29,316 bases of DNA from a virus. Of the stretch, positions 1 to 7,413 are shown piece by piece (position 1 is the stretch's first letter; every line of letters begins with the position of its first letter). The notes under the pieces were generated by a model, which did no database searches, was not told where the DNA came from, and saw only the letters and a list, made by a program, of their open reading frames with translations. A program made the position numbers and the translations under genes. Where the stretch lies: IMG/VR virus record IMGVR_UViG_3300031215_000052, positions 1 to 29,316 of that record; one strand, given 5' to 3'.

Positions 1-53
1 ATGACTAATTTCTGGCGGTAAATTTGACAAGCATTTTCTGTACAGCCAATTAA

Positions 54-62
54 TGCTAAAAT
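54..62 (+). promoter_or_regulatory. Extended -10 promoter, leaderless start
   Basis: TGC followed by TAAAAT (57-62), then exactly six bases, then the ATG at 69. Transcription would begin at or next to the start codon, and no Shine-Dalgarno sequence is visible. A TTGACA at 24-29 lies too far upstream (27-base spacer) to be its -35 box. The same geometry recurs at 2337, 8065 and 19936. Confidence 0.6.
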
Positions 63-68
63 AAAAGC

Positions 69-404
69 ATGAAAACTATAGAATTGACGTTTATTAAAAA
101 GGTTGCTGATTCAGTTGATGCATTTAACAATCCAACATATACAACACAAAATATAGCTGTACCTGGTTGTTTGATAGCGCCAATTACAGAACCAACTAGC
201 GCTAGAGAACAGCAAGCAATAGAACAATCTAAAGATCAGATCAGAATCCATATACCTAAATCTTATACTGGTGATGTTAGCAATTCTGATATTGTTTATG
301 GCGGTAAAACGTTTCACCTAGATAGTGATAGTGTTTCTTTTATGAATGAGAATACTCCAACGCCCTGGAATCGTTATATCAGAGCTGAAAGCGTAAATGC
401 TTAA
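69..404 (+). CDS. Putative head-to-tail stopper (head completion) protein
   Basis: Protein of 111 residues, rich in beta-strand pattern, with a basic-hydrophobic N-terminus, a GCLIAPI segment, a central helix (about 43-53) and a C-terminal stretch ending near PWNRYIRAESV. This layout (short beta protein with a YGGKTFHL-like strand) matches head-closure/stopper proteins of siphoviruses, which seal the portal channel and receive the tail. The gene is followed 2 nt later by a tail-terminator-like gene, which supports a neck role. It would be translated from a leaderless message. The family call rests on pattern and context, not on a diagnostic motif. Confidence 0.55.
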   Translation: MKTIELTFIKKVADSVDAFNNPTYTTQNIAVPGCLIAPITEPTSAREQQAIEQSKDQIRIHIPKSYTGDVSNSDIVYGGKTFHLDSDSVSFMNENTPTPWNRYIRAESVNA

Positions 405-406
405 TT

Positions 407-763
407 ATGAATATTGAAGCTACAGTAATTACATGGTTAAACTCTATTCTAGATGATGGATGGATTGCATACGGTGATAAGCCAAAAGGTGAGAATGCTG
501 AATTTGTTTTAGTTGATAGGACTGGCGGTCCTAGAGAATCAATGGTTTTAGATCAAGCAGAAATACTAATTGAAGTGTATGAAAAAAATAGCAGATCCGC
601 AGCTAGTATTAAAGCTGATAATATAGCTGATAGAATTATTGAATTAGAAGCTTACGCTTCAAACATTACGCGCGCTAAAGTAAATTCAGTTGTTAATCTA
701 GATGATACTGTAGATAGTTATTACAGATATCAAATTTATTGTGATGTGTTTAACAGGCGCTAG
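407..763 (+). CDS. Putative tail terminator protein
   Basis: Protein of 118 residues. It opens with a helix (IEATVITWLNSIL), followed by a strand-rich middle (AEFVLVDRTGG), a helix of the form SAASIKADNIADRIIELE, and a final strand pair ending YYRYQIYCDVF. This helix-strand pattern is typical of siphovirus tail terminators, which cap the last ring of the tail tube and dock to the head. It begins 2 nt after the preceding neck gene and is probably translationally coupled to it. Placing stopper and terminator ahead of the scaffold and capsid genes is unusual. Confidence 0.6.
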   Translation: MNIEATVITWLNSILDDGWIAYGDKPKGENAEFVLVDRTGGPRESMVLDQAEILIEVYEKNSRSAASIKADNIADRIIELEAYASNITRAKVNSVVNLDDTVDSYYRYQIYCDVFNRR

Positions 764-773
764 TATAAAATAG

Positions 774-803
774 TTGTTCAGATTAATATGGTTATGTTAT
801 AGT
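774..803 (+). promoter_or_regulatory. Promoter for scaffold/capsid genes
   Basis: TTGTTC (774-779) and an extended -10 TGT-TATAGT (795-803) with an 18-base spacer, in the 89-bp gap before the scaffold gene. The roughly 43-nt leader holds a small hairpin (CAGG 822-825 with CCTG 832-835) and a good Shine-Dalgarno AAAGGA at about 838-843. Confidence 0.55.
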
Positions 804-852
804 TAGTTTAAGTCAGAAATACAGGTTACGCCCTGGAAAGGAAAGCGGATAA

Positions 853-1329
853 ATGGCTGAATATTTTACAAAAGATGGTGATGAGTACAAAAAAGTAGAT
901 GATACTTTATTTACTCAATCTGATATAGATACAACTATCATGCCTGATAGATTGAATCGTGAACGCAAGAAATATGCGGATTATGATGATCTAAAAGAAA
1001 AGGCTGGTAAATTCGATTCTGTAACAGAGGAACTGAACACTAAAATTACTACAGCTGAATCTGCTAAAACAGATTTGGTAAAGCAACTTGAAAAAGCAAA
1101 GCTGGATACAGAAAAAGTAAGAATAGTGAATGAGTTTAAACTATCTGCAGATCATGAAGAATTTGTTACAGGTGATACTGTTGAAGAATTGCGCAAGAAG
1201 GCTGAAAAGCTATCACGCGGAGTTGGTACAACAAAAATTACACCTAAGAAATCTGGCAAACCAGAAAACGCAGAAACAGATTCAAAAGTTCTAGCAGGAA
1301 AATTATTTGGCAAAAAATCTGGCGATTAA
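853..1329 (+). CDS. Capsid scaffolding protein
   Basis: Highly charged 158-residue protein that is mostly helical. A long coiled-coil stretch (about residues 45-95, rich in K, E, A and L) is followed by a lysine-rich C-terminal tail ending KLFGKKSGD. Low hydrophobicity, coiled coil, basic C-terminus and position 34 nt before the major capsid gene are the classic signature of a scaffold that directs procapsid assembly and binds capsid subunits through its C-terminal tail. No protease motif is visible, so a separate or host protease, or scaffold exit without cleavage, is implied. Confidence 0.75.
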   Translation: MAEYFTKDGDEYKKVDDTLFTQSDIDTTIMPDRLNRERKKYADYDDLKEKAGKFDSVTEELNTKITTAESAKTDLVKQLEKAKLDTEKVRIVNEFKLSADHEEFVTGDTVEELRKKAEKLSRGVGTTKITPKKSGKPENAETDSKVLAGKLFGKKSGD

Positions 1330-1363
1330 ATTAAATTAATTCTTAGAAGGAATAATAATCGTT

Positions 1364-2266
1364 ATGGCAAATCCTCTTTTAACTACAGCTTTAGATCTAG
1401 CTAATCACACTGGTGATGCATGGTCTAAAAACATTCGCGGTGGTGTTCTATCCACACTAGCGCCTTCATTACCTGATATTAAAGTTGGTTCAACTGATCA
1501 CTTTACATTTACAGGCACACCAAAAGCAGAACTAGTTGGTGAAGGTGAAAATAAATCTTCACAAGATGGCACACCTAGCAAGGTTACTGCTAAAACATAT
1601 AAAGTACAGATCACTTACCGCTTTAGCCATGAGCTAATGTGGGAAGATGAAGATTACCAGGCTGGTATTGTTGATGGTCTAGTAGCTAATGTTGCAACTG
1701 CACTTAGTCGCGCACTGGACTTGCTAGCTATTCATGGTGTAAACCCTGCAACTGGTACTGTTTCTGCAAGTGTTAGCAACTACTTCACTAAAGCTGGCAA
1801 CGGTGTTGGTCAAGTAACAGCAACCGCTGATGCTAGTGCAGATCTAGAATCTGCAGCAACACAGCTACAAGGTGCTGGTTACGTTGCAACTGGTATAGCA
1901 ATGGATCCGCTATATGCAGGCGCACTATCACGTGTTAAAGATACTGATGGTCGCAAACTATACCCTGAACTTGGTCTAGGTTTTGGATTTACAAGTTTTG
2001 AAGGTCTACAGGCTGCATCTAGTGATACAGTATCTGGAAGGCAAGAGCTTGCTGCACTTGATGTTAAAGTTAAATCAATCGTTGGTGACTTTAACGCATT
2101 CAAATGGGGTGTAGCACGTGAAATGCCACTAGAAACCATTGAATTTGGTGATCCAGATGGTCAAGGTGACTTGAAGCGCACAAACGAAATTGCAATTAGA
2201 GCTGAATCAGTTCTAGGATTTGCAATCTTTGATGGCGCAGCATTCTCAGTCATTGCAGATGCCTAA
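1364..2266 (+). CDS. Major capsid protein (HK97 fold)
   Basis: Protein of 300 residues, the right size for an HK97-fold capsid subunit without a long delta domain. Features seen include a glycine-threonine-rich N-arm, the segment TYKVQITYRFSHELMWED typical of the E-loop to spine-helix transition, a long helix with VANVATALSRALDLLAIHG, and a C-terminal beta region ending in RAESVLGFAIFDGAAFSVI. It follows the scaffold gene and is closed by a strong terminator, as expected for the most highly expressed structural gene. Its codon choice is biased toward GGT, GCA and CTA. The call is confident from length, layout and context. Confidence 0.85.
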   Translation: MANPLLTTALDLANHTGDAWSKNIRGGVLSTLAPSLPDIKVGSTDHFTFTGTPKAELVGEGENKSSQDGTPSKVTAKTYKVQITYRFSHELMWEDEDYQAGIVDGLVANVATALSRALDLLAIHGVNPATGTVSASVSNYFTKAGNGVGQVTATADASADLESAATQLQGAGYVATGIAMDPLYAGALSRVKDTDGRKLYPELGLGFGFTSFEGLQAASSDTVSGRQELAALDVKVKSIVGDFNAFKWGVAREMPLETIEFGDPDGQGDLKRTNEIAIRAESVLGFAIFDGAAFSVIADA

Positions 2267-2288
2267 ACGCTAAAGCAATAGCTACAAT

Positions 2289-2317
2289 AAAAGCCTGGTT
2301 AATTCCAGGCTTTTTTG
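2289..2317 (+). terminator. Rho-independent terminator after capsid gene
   Basis: Nine-base stem AAAGCCTGG / CCAGGCTTT around the loop TTAATT, followed by a T-run. It ends the capsid transcript, and the next promoter starts 5 nt later. Confidence 0.9.
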
Positions 2318-2321
2318 TTTA

Positions 2322-2330
2322 TGCTAAAAT
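2322..2330 (+). promoter_or_regulatory. Extended -10 promoter, leaderless start at 2337
   Basis: TGC-TAAAAT immediately after the capsid terminator. The -10 box ends six bases before the ATG at 2337, and no Shine-Dalgarno is visible. An earlier in-frame ATG at 2331 directly abuts the -10 box, so it could not be included in the mRNA. Confidence 0.65.
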
Positions 2331-2336
2331 ATGTAC

Positions 2337-2543
2337 ATGGTAAGAAAACAGCGCTTATTTTTTAACACTAAAACTGGTAGTATTGTTAGTGCTTTAAAGC
2401 ATCAGGTTAAACGTTTACCAGAAGATTATCAAGAAATAGAATTTACTAAAAATGAATCAGGTACAGCGGTTATGCGGTTTAGGTTTAATGGCGCAACTGT
2501 AGATGTATTAGATAATACAGAAAAGGCGCTACCAAATGGCTAG
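2337..2543 (+). CDS. Small hypothetical protein in head module
   Basis: A 68-residue basic protein beginning MVRKQRLFFNTK, with strand-like segments (IEFTK, AVMRFRFNGATVDVL). I do not recognise a family. The start at 2337 is chosen over the in-frame ATG at 2331 because the promoter geometry (TAAAAT, six bases, ATG) matches the other leaderless genes in this genome. It overlaps the next gene by 8 nt. Its place between capsid and MuF-like genes suggests a minor structural or assembly role, but that is inference. Confidence 0.7.
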   Translation: MVRKQRLFFNTKTGSIVSALKHQVKRLPEDYQEIEFTKNESGTAVMRFRFNGATVDVLDNTEKALPNG

Positions 2544-2844
2544 TGAAACCCAAAAAACCTATATTGCTGATTTAGCTACAGTAAAAACTAAAGAGTTTAA
2601 AGAAGTAAAAGAACTTATTTTAGCAAGTGGAATTGTTTCTGATCAAGCTGAAATAGTAAATAGCGCGCAATCAATTGCACAAATAACTGATGCACTAACA
2701 GATTTGCAAGCATCACAGTTTATAGATGTTTTGATTAAATCTAAAACACCAAAGCGTGAAAACGCTTATTCATCTAAAAGAATAGATAAAACAATTGCTG
2801 CACTTGATGATATAAAAAAAACAATTGCAGCCTGGACGTTTTAA
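2536..2844 (+). CDS. Hypothetical helical protein
   Basis: A 102-residue helical protein. It begins SETQKTYIADLA and continues with repeated short helices (SIAQITDALTDLQASQFIDVLI), resembling the small Q-x-x-x-I-x-x-L / A-x-x-x-I-D-x-L helical modules found at the ends of various phage DNA-associated proteins. The C-terminal part has two lysine-rich helices. No catalytic residues are evident. It overlaps its upstream neighbour by 8 nt and abuts the MuF-like gene with no gap, so it is cotranslated with head genes. Function unknown. Confidence 0.65.
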   Translation: MASETQKTYIADLATVKTKEFKEVKELILASGIVSDQAEIVNSAQSIAQITDALTDLQASQFIDVLIKSKTPKRENAYSSKRIDKTIAALDDIKKTIAAWTF

Positions 2845-3378
2845 ATGGATTATTCAATTTTTACTAAAACAATACTGGCAAAAGTGTTGAAGGCGTTAGC
2901 TTTAATAAATAATCCAGAAATTGAACCTGCAGTAAGGCAATTAAATCAAGAAATATTATTTAGAGAAGTTGGTCAATCAGTTTACGCTAAAATTTATGAA
3001 ATGAATGCATTTGATTTTGAAATAGAATTTACTACTGGCGCAGGAATAGATGATAGATATTATGGATTGGCAAAAGTAGCAGGCGCAAGTGTTGCAACTG
3101 GCGCGCTAGGTCTTGATGAATATGTTGAAAACTATATTGATAACACAATAGGTAAAGCGCAAAAAGATGCGGTATCAAATGCGCGCCAAAGTGGTAAATT
3201 TCCTACTGTAACACGCACTGAATCATCCAGCGCTTGTGAATGGTGTCAATCTAAAACTGGCACATTTACAGATCCTGATTCTTCTATATTTGCGCGGCAT
3301 GGCGGTTGTAAGGGCAAGATTGTTACAGAAGGCTTTAAATCTAGGAATGGCTTATTAGGCAATTATGCAAGTAGCTGA
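2845..3378 (+). CDS. MuF-like minor head (morphogenesis) protein
   Basis: Protein of 177 residues whose C-terminal third carries the hallmark of MuF-type minor capsid proteins: an arginine-rich strand (TVTRTESSSA), then C-x2-C (CEWC), then a glycine-rich segment, then FARHGGCKGKIV with the paired histidine and cysteine. MuF proteins bind the portal on the inside of the procapsid and may be ejected with the DNA. The family is commonly fused to or next to the portal; here the portal gene follows after one intervening gene. The protein is short compared with full MuF proteins (often 250 or more residues). It overlaps the RusA gene by 14 nt. Confidence 0.75.
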   Translation: MDYSIFTKTILAKVLKALALINNPEIEPAVRQLNQEILFREVGQSVYAKIYEMNAFDFEIEFTTGAGIDDRYYGLAKVAGASVATGALGLDEYVENYIDNTIGKAQKDAVSNARQSGKFPTVTRTESSSACEWCQSKTGTFTDPDSSIFARHGGCKGKIVTEGFKSRNGLLGNYASS

Positions 3379-3739
3379 AATAACGCTAAATGATAATGTA
3401 ATAGTTAAAAAAAATAACCGCGCTTTATGGCAAAATGAAGATGGCAGGCAAATGAGCGCGCCCAGCAAAGACTTTAAAGCCTGGCAAAAATCTGCAATGA
3501 TTGAATCAAGAATGCAGTGTAGAACGCGTTTTATCAAGCCTGTTTCATTAGAAGTAATTGTATATTTTGGCACTAAACACAGATCTGATCTAGATAATAG
3601 ATTAACTAGCATTCTGGATATGCTGGTTGAATGCGTAATACTAAAAGATGATAGCTGGTTATGTATACCACTGATTCAGGTGCAAGCTGAATATCGTAAA
3701 AAGAAGCCTGGCGCATTCATACGTATTACAGAGCTTTAG
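3365..3739 (+). CDS. rusA: RusA-family Holliday junction resolvase
   Basis: Protein of 124 residues with the RusA signature: R-x-D-x-D-N at about 73-78 (D75, D77), then L-D-M-L with D85, then V-I-x-D-D (D95-D96), and a lysine-rich segment (RKKKPG, 111-116) before the final beta strand IRITEL. In this family the conserved aspartates bind magnesium and cleave four-way junctions symmetrically. The length is right for a dimeric RusA. The gene sits inside the head module rather than in a replication operon, overlapping the MuF-like gene by 14 nt, so the resolvase should be made late, when concatemers or branched DNA are cleared for packaging. Confidence 0.85.
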   Translation: MQVAEITLNDNVIVKKNNRALWQNEDGRQMSAPSKDFKAWQKSAMIESRMQCRTRFIKPVSLEVIVYFGTKHRSDLDNRLTSILDMLVECVILKDDSWLCIPLIQVQAEYRKKKPGAFIRITEL

Positions 3740-3764
3740 CATAATGTGATAAAATAAGCATATC

Positions 3765-3773
3765 TGATATAAT
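3765..3773 (+). promoter_or_regulatory. Extended -10 promoter for portal operon
   Basis: TGA-TATAAT in the 91-bp gap before the portal gene, leaving a leader of about 50 nt that contains the shared 31-nt element and the Shine-Dalgarno AAAGGA. Confidence 0.7.
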
Positions 3774-3788
3774 AGAACTAACAATAAT

Positions 3789-3819
3789 TTACGCTTACGG
3801 TTGCGGTAAAACTGGCTAA
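3789..3819 (+). repeat. Shared 31-nt leader element, copy 1 (portal)
   Basis: A 31-nt block with one mismatch to 8390-8420. The core TTACGGTTGCGGTAAAACTG lies between an extended -10 promoter and the start codon in both copies. It can fold weakly (TTACG with CGGTAA around GTTG). It lies in the transcribed, untranslated leader, so it is more likely an RNA-level or operator signal than a duplicated gene fragment. Confidence 0.75.
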
Positions 3820-3830
3820 AAAGGATAAAT

Positions 3831-5174
3831 ATGCCAGCACAAGTGCAACCAGTAGATCCAGTAACAGAAATGCTAGAAAATGCAGCAAGTGATCTGTTAG
3901 AAACTCTTACACTTAAATCTTCTAAAGTCAAAACTAAATATGAATACTATAATGCTGATAATGGCATTAGGGATTTTGGTATTTCTACACCTAAAAGCAT
4001 GGTTCACACAATGCCAGGTATTGGATGGGCTGGTAGAGCTGTAAACACACTATCTGATAGAGTTTTATTTGATGGTTTTGCACAAGATACATTTGGTATC
4101 AATAATTATTTTGAAGATATTAATGCTTATAGTGTCATTGGAAAAGCTAAACAAGATGCGTTTATTGCAGGTTGCGCTTTTATTATGGTTGCTGATGATG
4201 AATTGACTGATCGTAAATTACTAGTGCCATTTACTGCAGAAGAAGCAACTGGTGAAATAGATCAAACAACTGGTTTATTGAAATATGGTTTAGCAGTAAC
4301 TAAATGGTCACCACCACCAAAAAAAATAAAAAATATTAAGTATACACCATCTGATTATATGGTGTTTACACCTAACTATACTGCAGTTTTTGTAGGTCGC
4401 ACATTGTCAGAAATAGTACCAAATCCAACAGGTCGCGTTTTACTGCATCCAATTACACATAGATCCAGCGCTGATCGTCCATTAGGTAAATCTAGGCTTA
4501 CAAATACCGCGCGCAGAATTATACAAGAAGTTGGAAGATTAAAAAGGCGTGAAGAAATAGCAGAAGAATTTTATGCACTACCACAGCGTTATATTAATGG
4601 ACTTGCAGAAGGTGCTACTAAAGATCCTAATTTGGATTCTGCAGTTGGTAAAGTATGGTCAATTACTAAGGATGAAGAAGGTGAAAAACCTGATGTAGGT
4701 CAATTGCCGCAAATGTCAATTGATGGATTCATTGGCGCTAAAAAAGATAAAGCACGTGATTTTTGCGCAGAAACTGCATTAACACTTAGAAACTTAGGTT
4801 ATGAAACAGGAAATCCATCTAGTCCTGAAAGTTTAGCTGCAATGTCAGATGATTTGTTATTAGAAGCTACAAATTCACAAACAGAAATGGGTAATCAAAT
4901 TAAGCAGATTGCTATTACACTTAGATTGGCTGCTAATCAAACGGATACAATACCTGAACAATTGAATGATCTAATACCAGCCTGGAAGCCTATATTCCAG
5001 GTAGATATTGGTGCTGCAGGTGATGCAATGTTTAAATTGTTCAATGTCATGCCAGAACTACAAGGCACAGTATCTGGTTATAGAATGCTAGGTATTGGAA
5101 TTAGAGAAGCTGAAACACTTGCAAAAAAGCGATTGGCAGCGCAAGGCAGTAGCTTCATGAAGGGTAATCAATAA
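3831..5174 (+). CDS. Portal protein
   Basis: Protein of 447 residues with the layout of SPP1 gp6-type portals. The N-terminal helices are followed by GIGWAGRAVNTLSDRVLFDGF, a wing region with strands (YMVFTPNYTAVFVGR), then HRSSADRPLGKSRLTNTARRII (the stretch preceding the stem), and a long helical C-terminal half with LAAMSDDLLLEATNSQTEMG. The dodecameric portal forms the DNA entry and exit channel at one capsid vertex. The gene has its own promoter and leader and lies downstream of the capsid gene, opposite to the usual portal-before-capsid order. The adaptor gene follows 1 nt after the stop codon. Confidence 0.85.
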   Translation: MPAQVQPVDPVTEMLENAASDLLETLTLKSSKVKTKYEYYNADNGIRDFGISTPKSMVHTMPGIGWAGRAVNTLSDRVLFDGFAQDTFGINNYFEDINAYSVIGKAKQDAFIAGCAFIMVADDELTDRKLLVPFTAEEATGEIDQTTGLLKYGLAVTKWSPPPKKIKNIKYTPSDYMVFTPNYTAVFVGRTLSEIVPNPTGRVLLHPITHRSSADRPLGKSRLTNTARRIIQEVGRLKRREEIAEEFYALPQRYINGLAEGATKDPNLDSAVGKVWSITKDEEGEKPDVGQLPQMSIDGFIGAKKDKARDFCAETALTLRNLGYETGNPSSPESLAAMSDDLLLEATNSQTEMGNQIKQIAITLRLAANQTDTIPEQLNDLIPAWKPIFQVDIGAAGDAMFKLFNVMPELQGTVSGYRMLGIGIREAETLAKKRLAAQGSSFMKGNQ

Positions 5175-5175
5175 C

Positions 5176-5604
5176 ATGCCTACTTTAACACCATTTGCTA
5201 CTACAGCTGAATTAGCAGCTTACTGGCGCACTTTAACTGCAGAAGAAACAACAAGATCTGCAGTAATGCTTACACTAGCTAGTAATAGGCTAAGGGTATT
5301 GGCTACTAATGAAAGCGTTGATCTGGATACTAAAATAATAGATGATGAAGCGTTTAAATCAACCTTGCAATGGGTTGTAATGGAATCTGTAAAACGCGCC
5401 ATTGCAACACCAACAGATCAACCATCTGTAGAAACATGGTCACAGACTGCAGGTCCATATTCTGAAAACTATAAATATGCTAATTCTAGCGGTGATATTT
5501 ACTTTAAAAAAGCAGAATTGTTTGCACTAGGAATAAAAGGAAAACAGTCATTAGGAAGTATCAGTACTACAAAAACTGATATATATGGTGAGTCAATAGT
5601 TTAG
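5176..5604 (+). CDS. Head-to-tail adaptor (connector) protein
   Basis: Protein of 142 residues starting with helical segments (TTAELAAYWRTLTAEE, RSAVMLTLASNRLRVLA) and a further helix with WVVMESVKRAIA, then a glycine/tyrosine-rich tail (TAGPYSENYKYANSSGDIYF) leading to a last helix. This is the pattern of Gp19/Gp15/Gp42-type connectors that form the ring directly under the portal. Immediate adjacency to the portal gene (one base between stop and start) supports the call. Confidence 0.75.
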   Translation: MPTLTPFATTAELAAYWRTLTAEETTRSAVMLTLASNRLRVLATNESVDLDTKIIDDEAFKSTLQWVVMESVKRAIATPTDQPSVETWSQTAGPYSENYKYANSSGDIYFKKAELFALGIKGKQSLGSISTTKTDIYGESIV

Positions 5605-5605
5605 T

Positions 5606-5866
5606 ATGGATATTAAGTTTATAGCATTAATATTCATAACACTGGTAGTAGGTGCATTTAGTGGATATTTAATAGGTCGCACTAAAACATTTGGTGATAC
5701 TAAAGTTAGCATACTACAGATTTTTGGAATGACTGCATTTTTAATGTATTTTGGTGGCGCTATTGGTGGTCTTATTGAATTTAATGAAGTAGCATTGAGT
5801 ATAATATTAGCGTTTACTAGCGGTGAAACAGTCGGTGAAGCAATTAAGGGAGTTACAAAAAAATGA
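5606..5866 (+). CDS. Small membrane protein, two predicted helices
   Basis: Protein of 86 residues with an N-terminal hydrophobic helix (about 4-23, ending GYLIGRTK) and a second hydrophobic, glycine-rich region (about 37-75). It starts 1 nt after the adaptor stop codon and overlaps the next gene by four bases (ATGA). It is not a recognisable holin, since a better candidate sits next to the endolysin at 15728. A membrane protein inside the head-tail operon is unexpected for a virion role; superinfection exclusion or another host-envelope role are possibilities. Confidence 0.65.
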   Translation: MDIKFIALIFITLVVGAFSGYLIGRTKTFGDTKVSILQIFGMTAFLMYFGGAIGGLIEFNEVALSIILAFTSGETVGEAIKGVTKK

Positions 5867-6387
5867 AGCATCAAAGAAATATTATCAAAGATTTAAAATA
5901 TTCTTTACTTGGTATGATGGTTGTTTTTTTATTATCTTTACTTGGTTTTGCAGGATTTAATTTTGCACAAGGTCAATATTATAATTATCAACAAAATCAA
6001 GATCAACGCTACTATCAAACAGTTAGTAGTGATGAGCTTCTTAATGTTAAGTCTGTTTTAGCACCTGAAAAACTAGAGCAGGGCAAAGATCTGTTGGTTG
6101 AATTTTGTAGAGAACCAATAGCAAGAATAGTCGCAGTAAATAATATTAGAACTTTTTACATTGATGAAGATGGTAAAGAAGTTGCAGTTAAACAGCGTCA
6201 ATTACCAGATGGTATAGAATATGAAACAACAGAAGATAATTGCCCTATAATTGCAATACAGGCAATAAATCAACCACAACAATTAGGATTGTATAGATTT
6301 TGCCAGCGCTTTGAATTTCCAGTTAGAGGTAATGAAAAAATTGCTACTTTTTGTACAACTGAATACGAATTGATTCCACCTAAATAA
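5863..6387 (+). CDS. Membrane-anchored extracytoplasmic protein
   Basis: Protein of 174 residues with a basic N-terminus (KHQRNIIKDLK), one strong membrane helix (about 13-35), a glutamine/tyrosine-rich linker, and a beta-rich outer domain holding four cysteines (in EFCREP, DNCPII, RFCQRF and TFCTTE). Four cysteines in an exported domain suggest disulfides. The topology (short inside, long outside) and the ATGA overlap with the upstream membrane gene suggest the pair acts at the envelope. A lipoprotein is unlikely because no lipobox is seen. A second single-helix, cysteine-bearing exported protein lies at 22043. Confidence 0.65.
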   Translation: MKHQRNIIKDLKYSLLGMMVVFLLSLLGFAGFNFAQGQYYNYQQNQDQRYYQTVSSDELLNVKSVLAPEKLEQGKDLLVEFCREPIARIVAVNNIRTFYIDEDGKEVAVKQRQLPDGIEYETTEDNCPIIAIQAINQPQQLGLYRFCQRFEFPVRGNEKIATFCTTEYELIPPK

Positions 6388-6393
6388 TACTTA

Positions 6394-6402
6394 TGTTATA
6401 AT
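6394..6402 (+). promoter_or_regulatory. Extended -10 promoter for major tail protein
   Basis: TGT-TATAAT just after the preceding stop codon, giving a leader of about 60 nt with the Shine-Dalgarno GAAAGG close to the ATG at 6469. Confidence 0.7.
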
Positions 6403-6468
6403 TGTGTTATAGGGTAGAGCTTCTGAAACATGTTGTTGTACTGATATTCTTATGAAAGGTTATTAATT

Positions 6469-7017
6469 ATGAATGATGCTAGCAACGTAACATTTGGTAA
6501 ACCAAAATCAACTGGTGCAGTATTTGTAGCACCTGCAGGCACAGCAATACCTGTTGATGCAACAACTGCTTTAGATGCAGCGTTTGAAGGTCTAGGCTAT
6601 GTTAGTGAAGATGGTTTAGTAAACAGTACAGAAGCAGATACAAGTTCTATAAATGCATGGGGTGGTGATCAGGTTCTAGTTGGTCAAACTACATTTAATG
6701 AAATGTTTACAGTAAACGCAATAGAAACTAATGCAGAAGCATTAAAAGTCTATTACGGTGAAGATAACGTAACAGTTGTTGGTGATGCAATAACAATTAC
6801 ACAAAATAGCGATATGCTACCAAATGTTGTTGTTGTTTTTGAGCTAGTGCTTACAGGTGGCAGGATTAAAAGAATCGTAGTACCAAATGCACAGATTACT
6901 GATCGTAGCGGTGAAATTACTTATGTAGATGGTGAAGCAGTCACATATCCACTAGTATTTACAGCGTATCCAGATGGTAGTGGTAATACGCACACTGAAT
7001 ATATCGCAGTAGTTTAA
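6469..7017 (+). CDS. Major tail (tube) protein
   Basis: Protein of 182 residues. The N-terminus reads GKPKSTGAVFVAPAGTAIP and is followed by FEGLGYVSEDGLVNSTEADTS, the pattern of siphovirus tube proteins where a mobile N-arm precedes strands that stack into hexameric rings. The C-terminal half is beta-rich (VVVFELVLTGGRIKRIVVP, then ITYVDGEAVTYPLVFTAY). It has its own promoter and terminator, as expected for an abundant virion protein, and is followed by the tail chaperone genes. Confidence 0.85.
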   Translation: MNDASNVTFGKPKSTGAVFVAPAGTAIPVDATTALDAAFEGLGYVSEDGLVNSTEADTSSINAWGGDQVLVGQTTFNEMFTVNAIETNAEALKVYYGEDNVTVVGDAITITQNSDMLPNVVVVFELVLTGGRIKRIVVPNAQITDRSGEITYVDGEAVTYPLVFTAYPDGSGNTHTEYIAVV

Positions 7018-7040
7018 TCTAAAGCGTTTAAATACATTAG

Positions 7041-7065
7041 CACCTGGTCATGCCAGGTGTTTTTG
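7041..7065 (+). terminator. Rho-independent terminator after major tail gene
   Basis: Seven-base stem CACCTGG / CCAGGTG with loop TCATG and a following TTTTTG. The promoter for the chaperone genes starts 5 nt later, the same terminator-promoter arrangement as after the capsid gene. Confidence 0.9.
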
Positions 7066-7069
7066 TTTA

Positions 7070-7078
7070 TGCTATAAT
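7070..7078 (+). promoter_or_regulatory. Extended -10 promoter for tail chaperones
   Basis: TGC-TATAAT directly after the tail-protein terminator. The leader is about 23 nt and ends in GGAG at 7096-7099, which is placed well for the ATG at 7108. Confidence 0.7.
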
Positions 7079-7107
7079 TTTAGTATTAAATTAACGGAGT
7101 GGATAAA

Positions 7108-7413
7108 ATGCCAGATACTAAAGAAGTAGCTAATAAAAACCCTAAAAGCACAGTAACAGATTTAGAAATTGATGGTTTTAAATTTACTGTTGATACAGAT
7201 CTAATTGATGATGTTGAAGCATTTGAATGGATTAATGCCATTGAATCAGAAAACAAAATAACAGCAGTAGTACCATTGCTTCATTTTCTTATTGGTAAAG
7301 ATGGTTATGAAAAGATGAAAGCGCACTACATTGAACAGGATGGTAGATTTAGAGCTACTAAGTTGATGGAAGTTTACCAGCTAATAATTAAGCATTTTAA
7401 CCCAAAAGGCTAA
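7108..7413 (+). CDS. Tail assembly chaperone (G-type)
   Basis: Protein of 101 residues, acidic at the N-terminus, with a beta segment (VTDLEIDGFKFTVD) and helices ending IIKHFNPKG. Size, position between the tube protein and tape-measure genes, and the slippery site at its 3' end identify it as the shorter of the two tail chaperones that coat the tape measure during tail assembly. The start at 7108 is preferred over an in-frame GTG at 7099 because GGAG (7096-7099) is spaced correctly for the ATG. The stop TAA is at 7411-7413, just after the frameshift heptamer. Confidence 0.85.
   Translation: MPDTKEVANKNPKSTVTDLEIDGFKFTVDTDLIDDVEAFEWINAIESENKITAVVPLLHFLIGKDGYEKMKAHYIEQDGRFRATKLMEVYQLIIKHFNPKG

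Noticed and set aside
24-29. TTGACA as the -35 box for the first gene
   Set aside because: The spacer to TAAAAT at 57 would be 27 bases, too long; the -10 box is of the extended type and may not need it.
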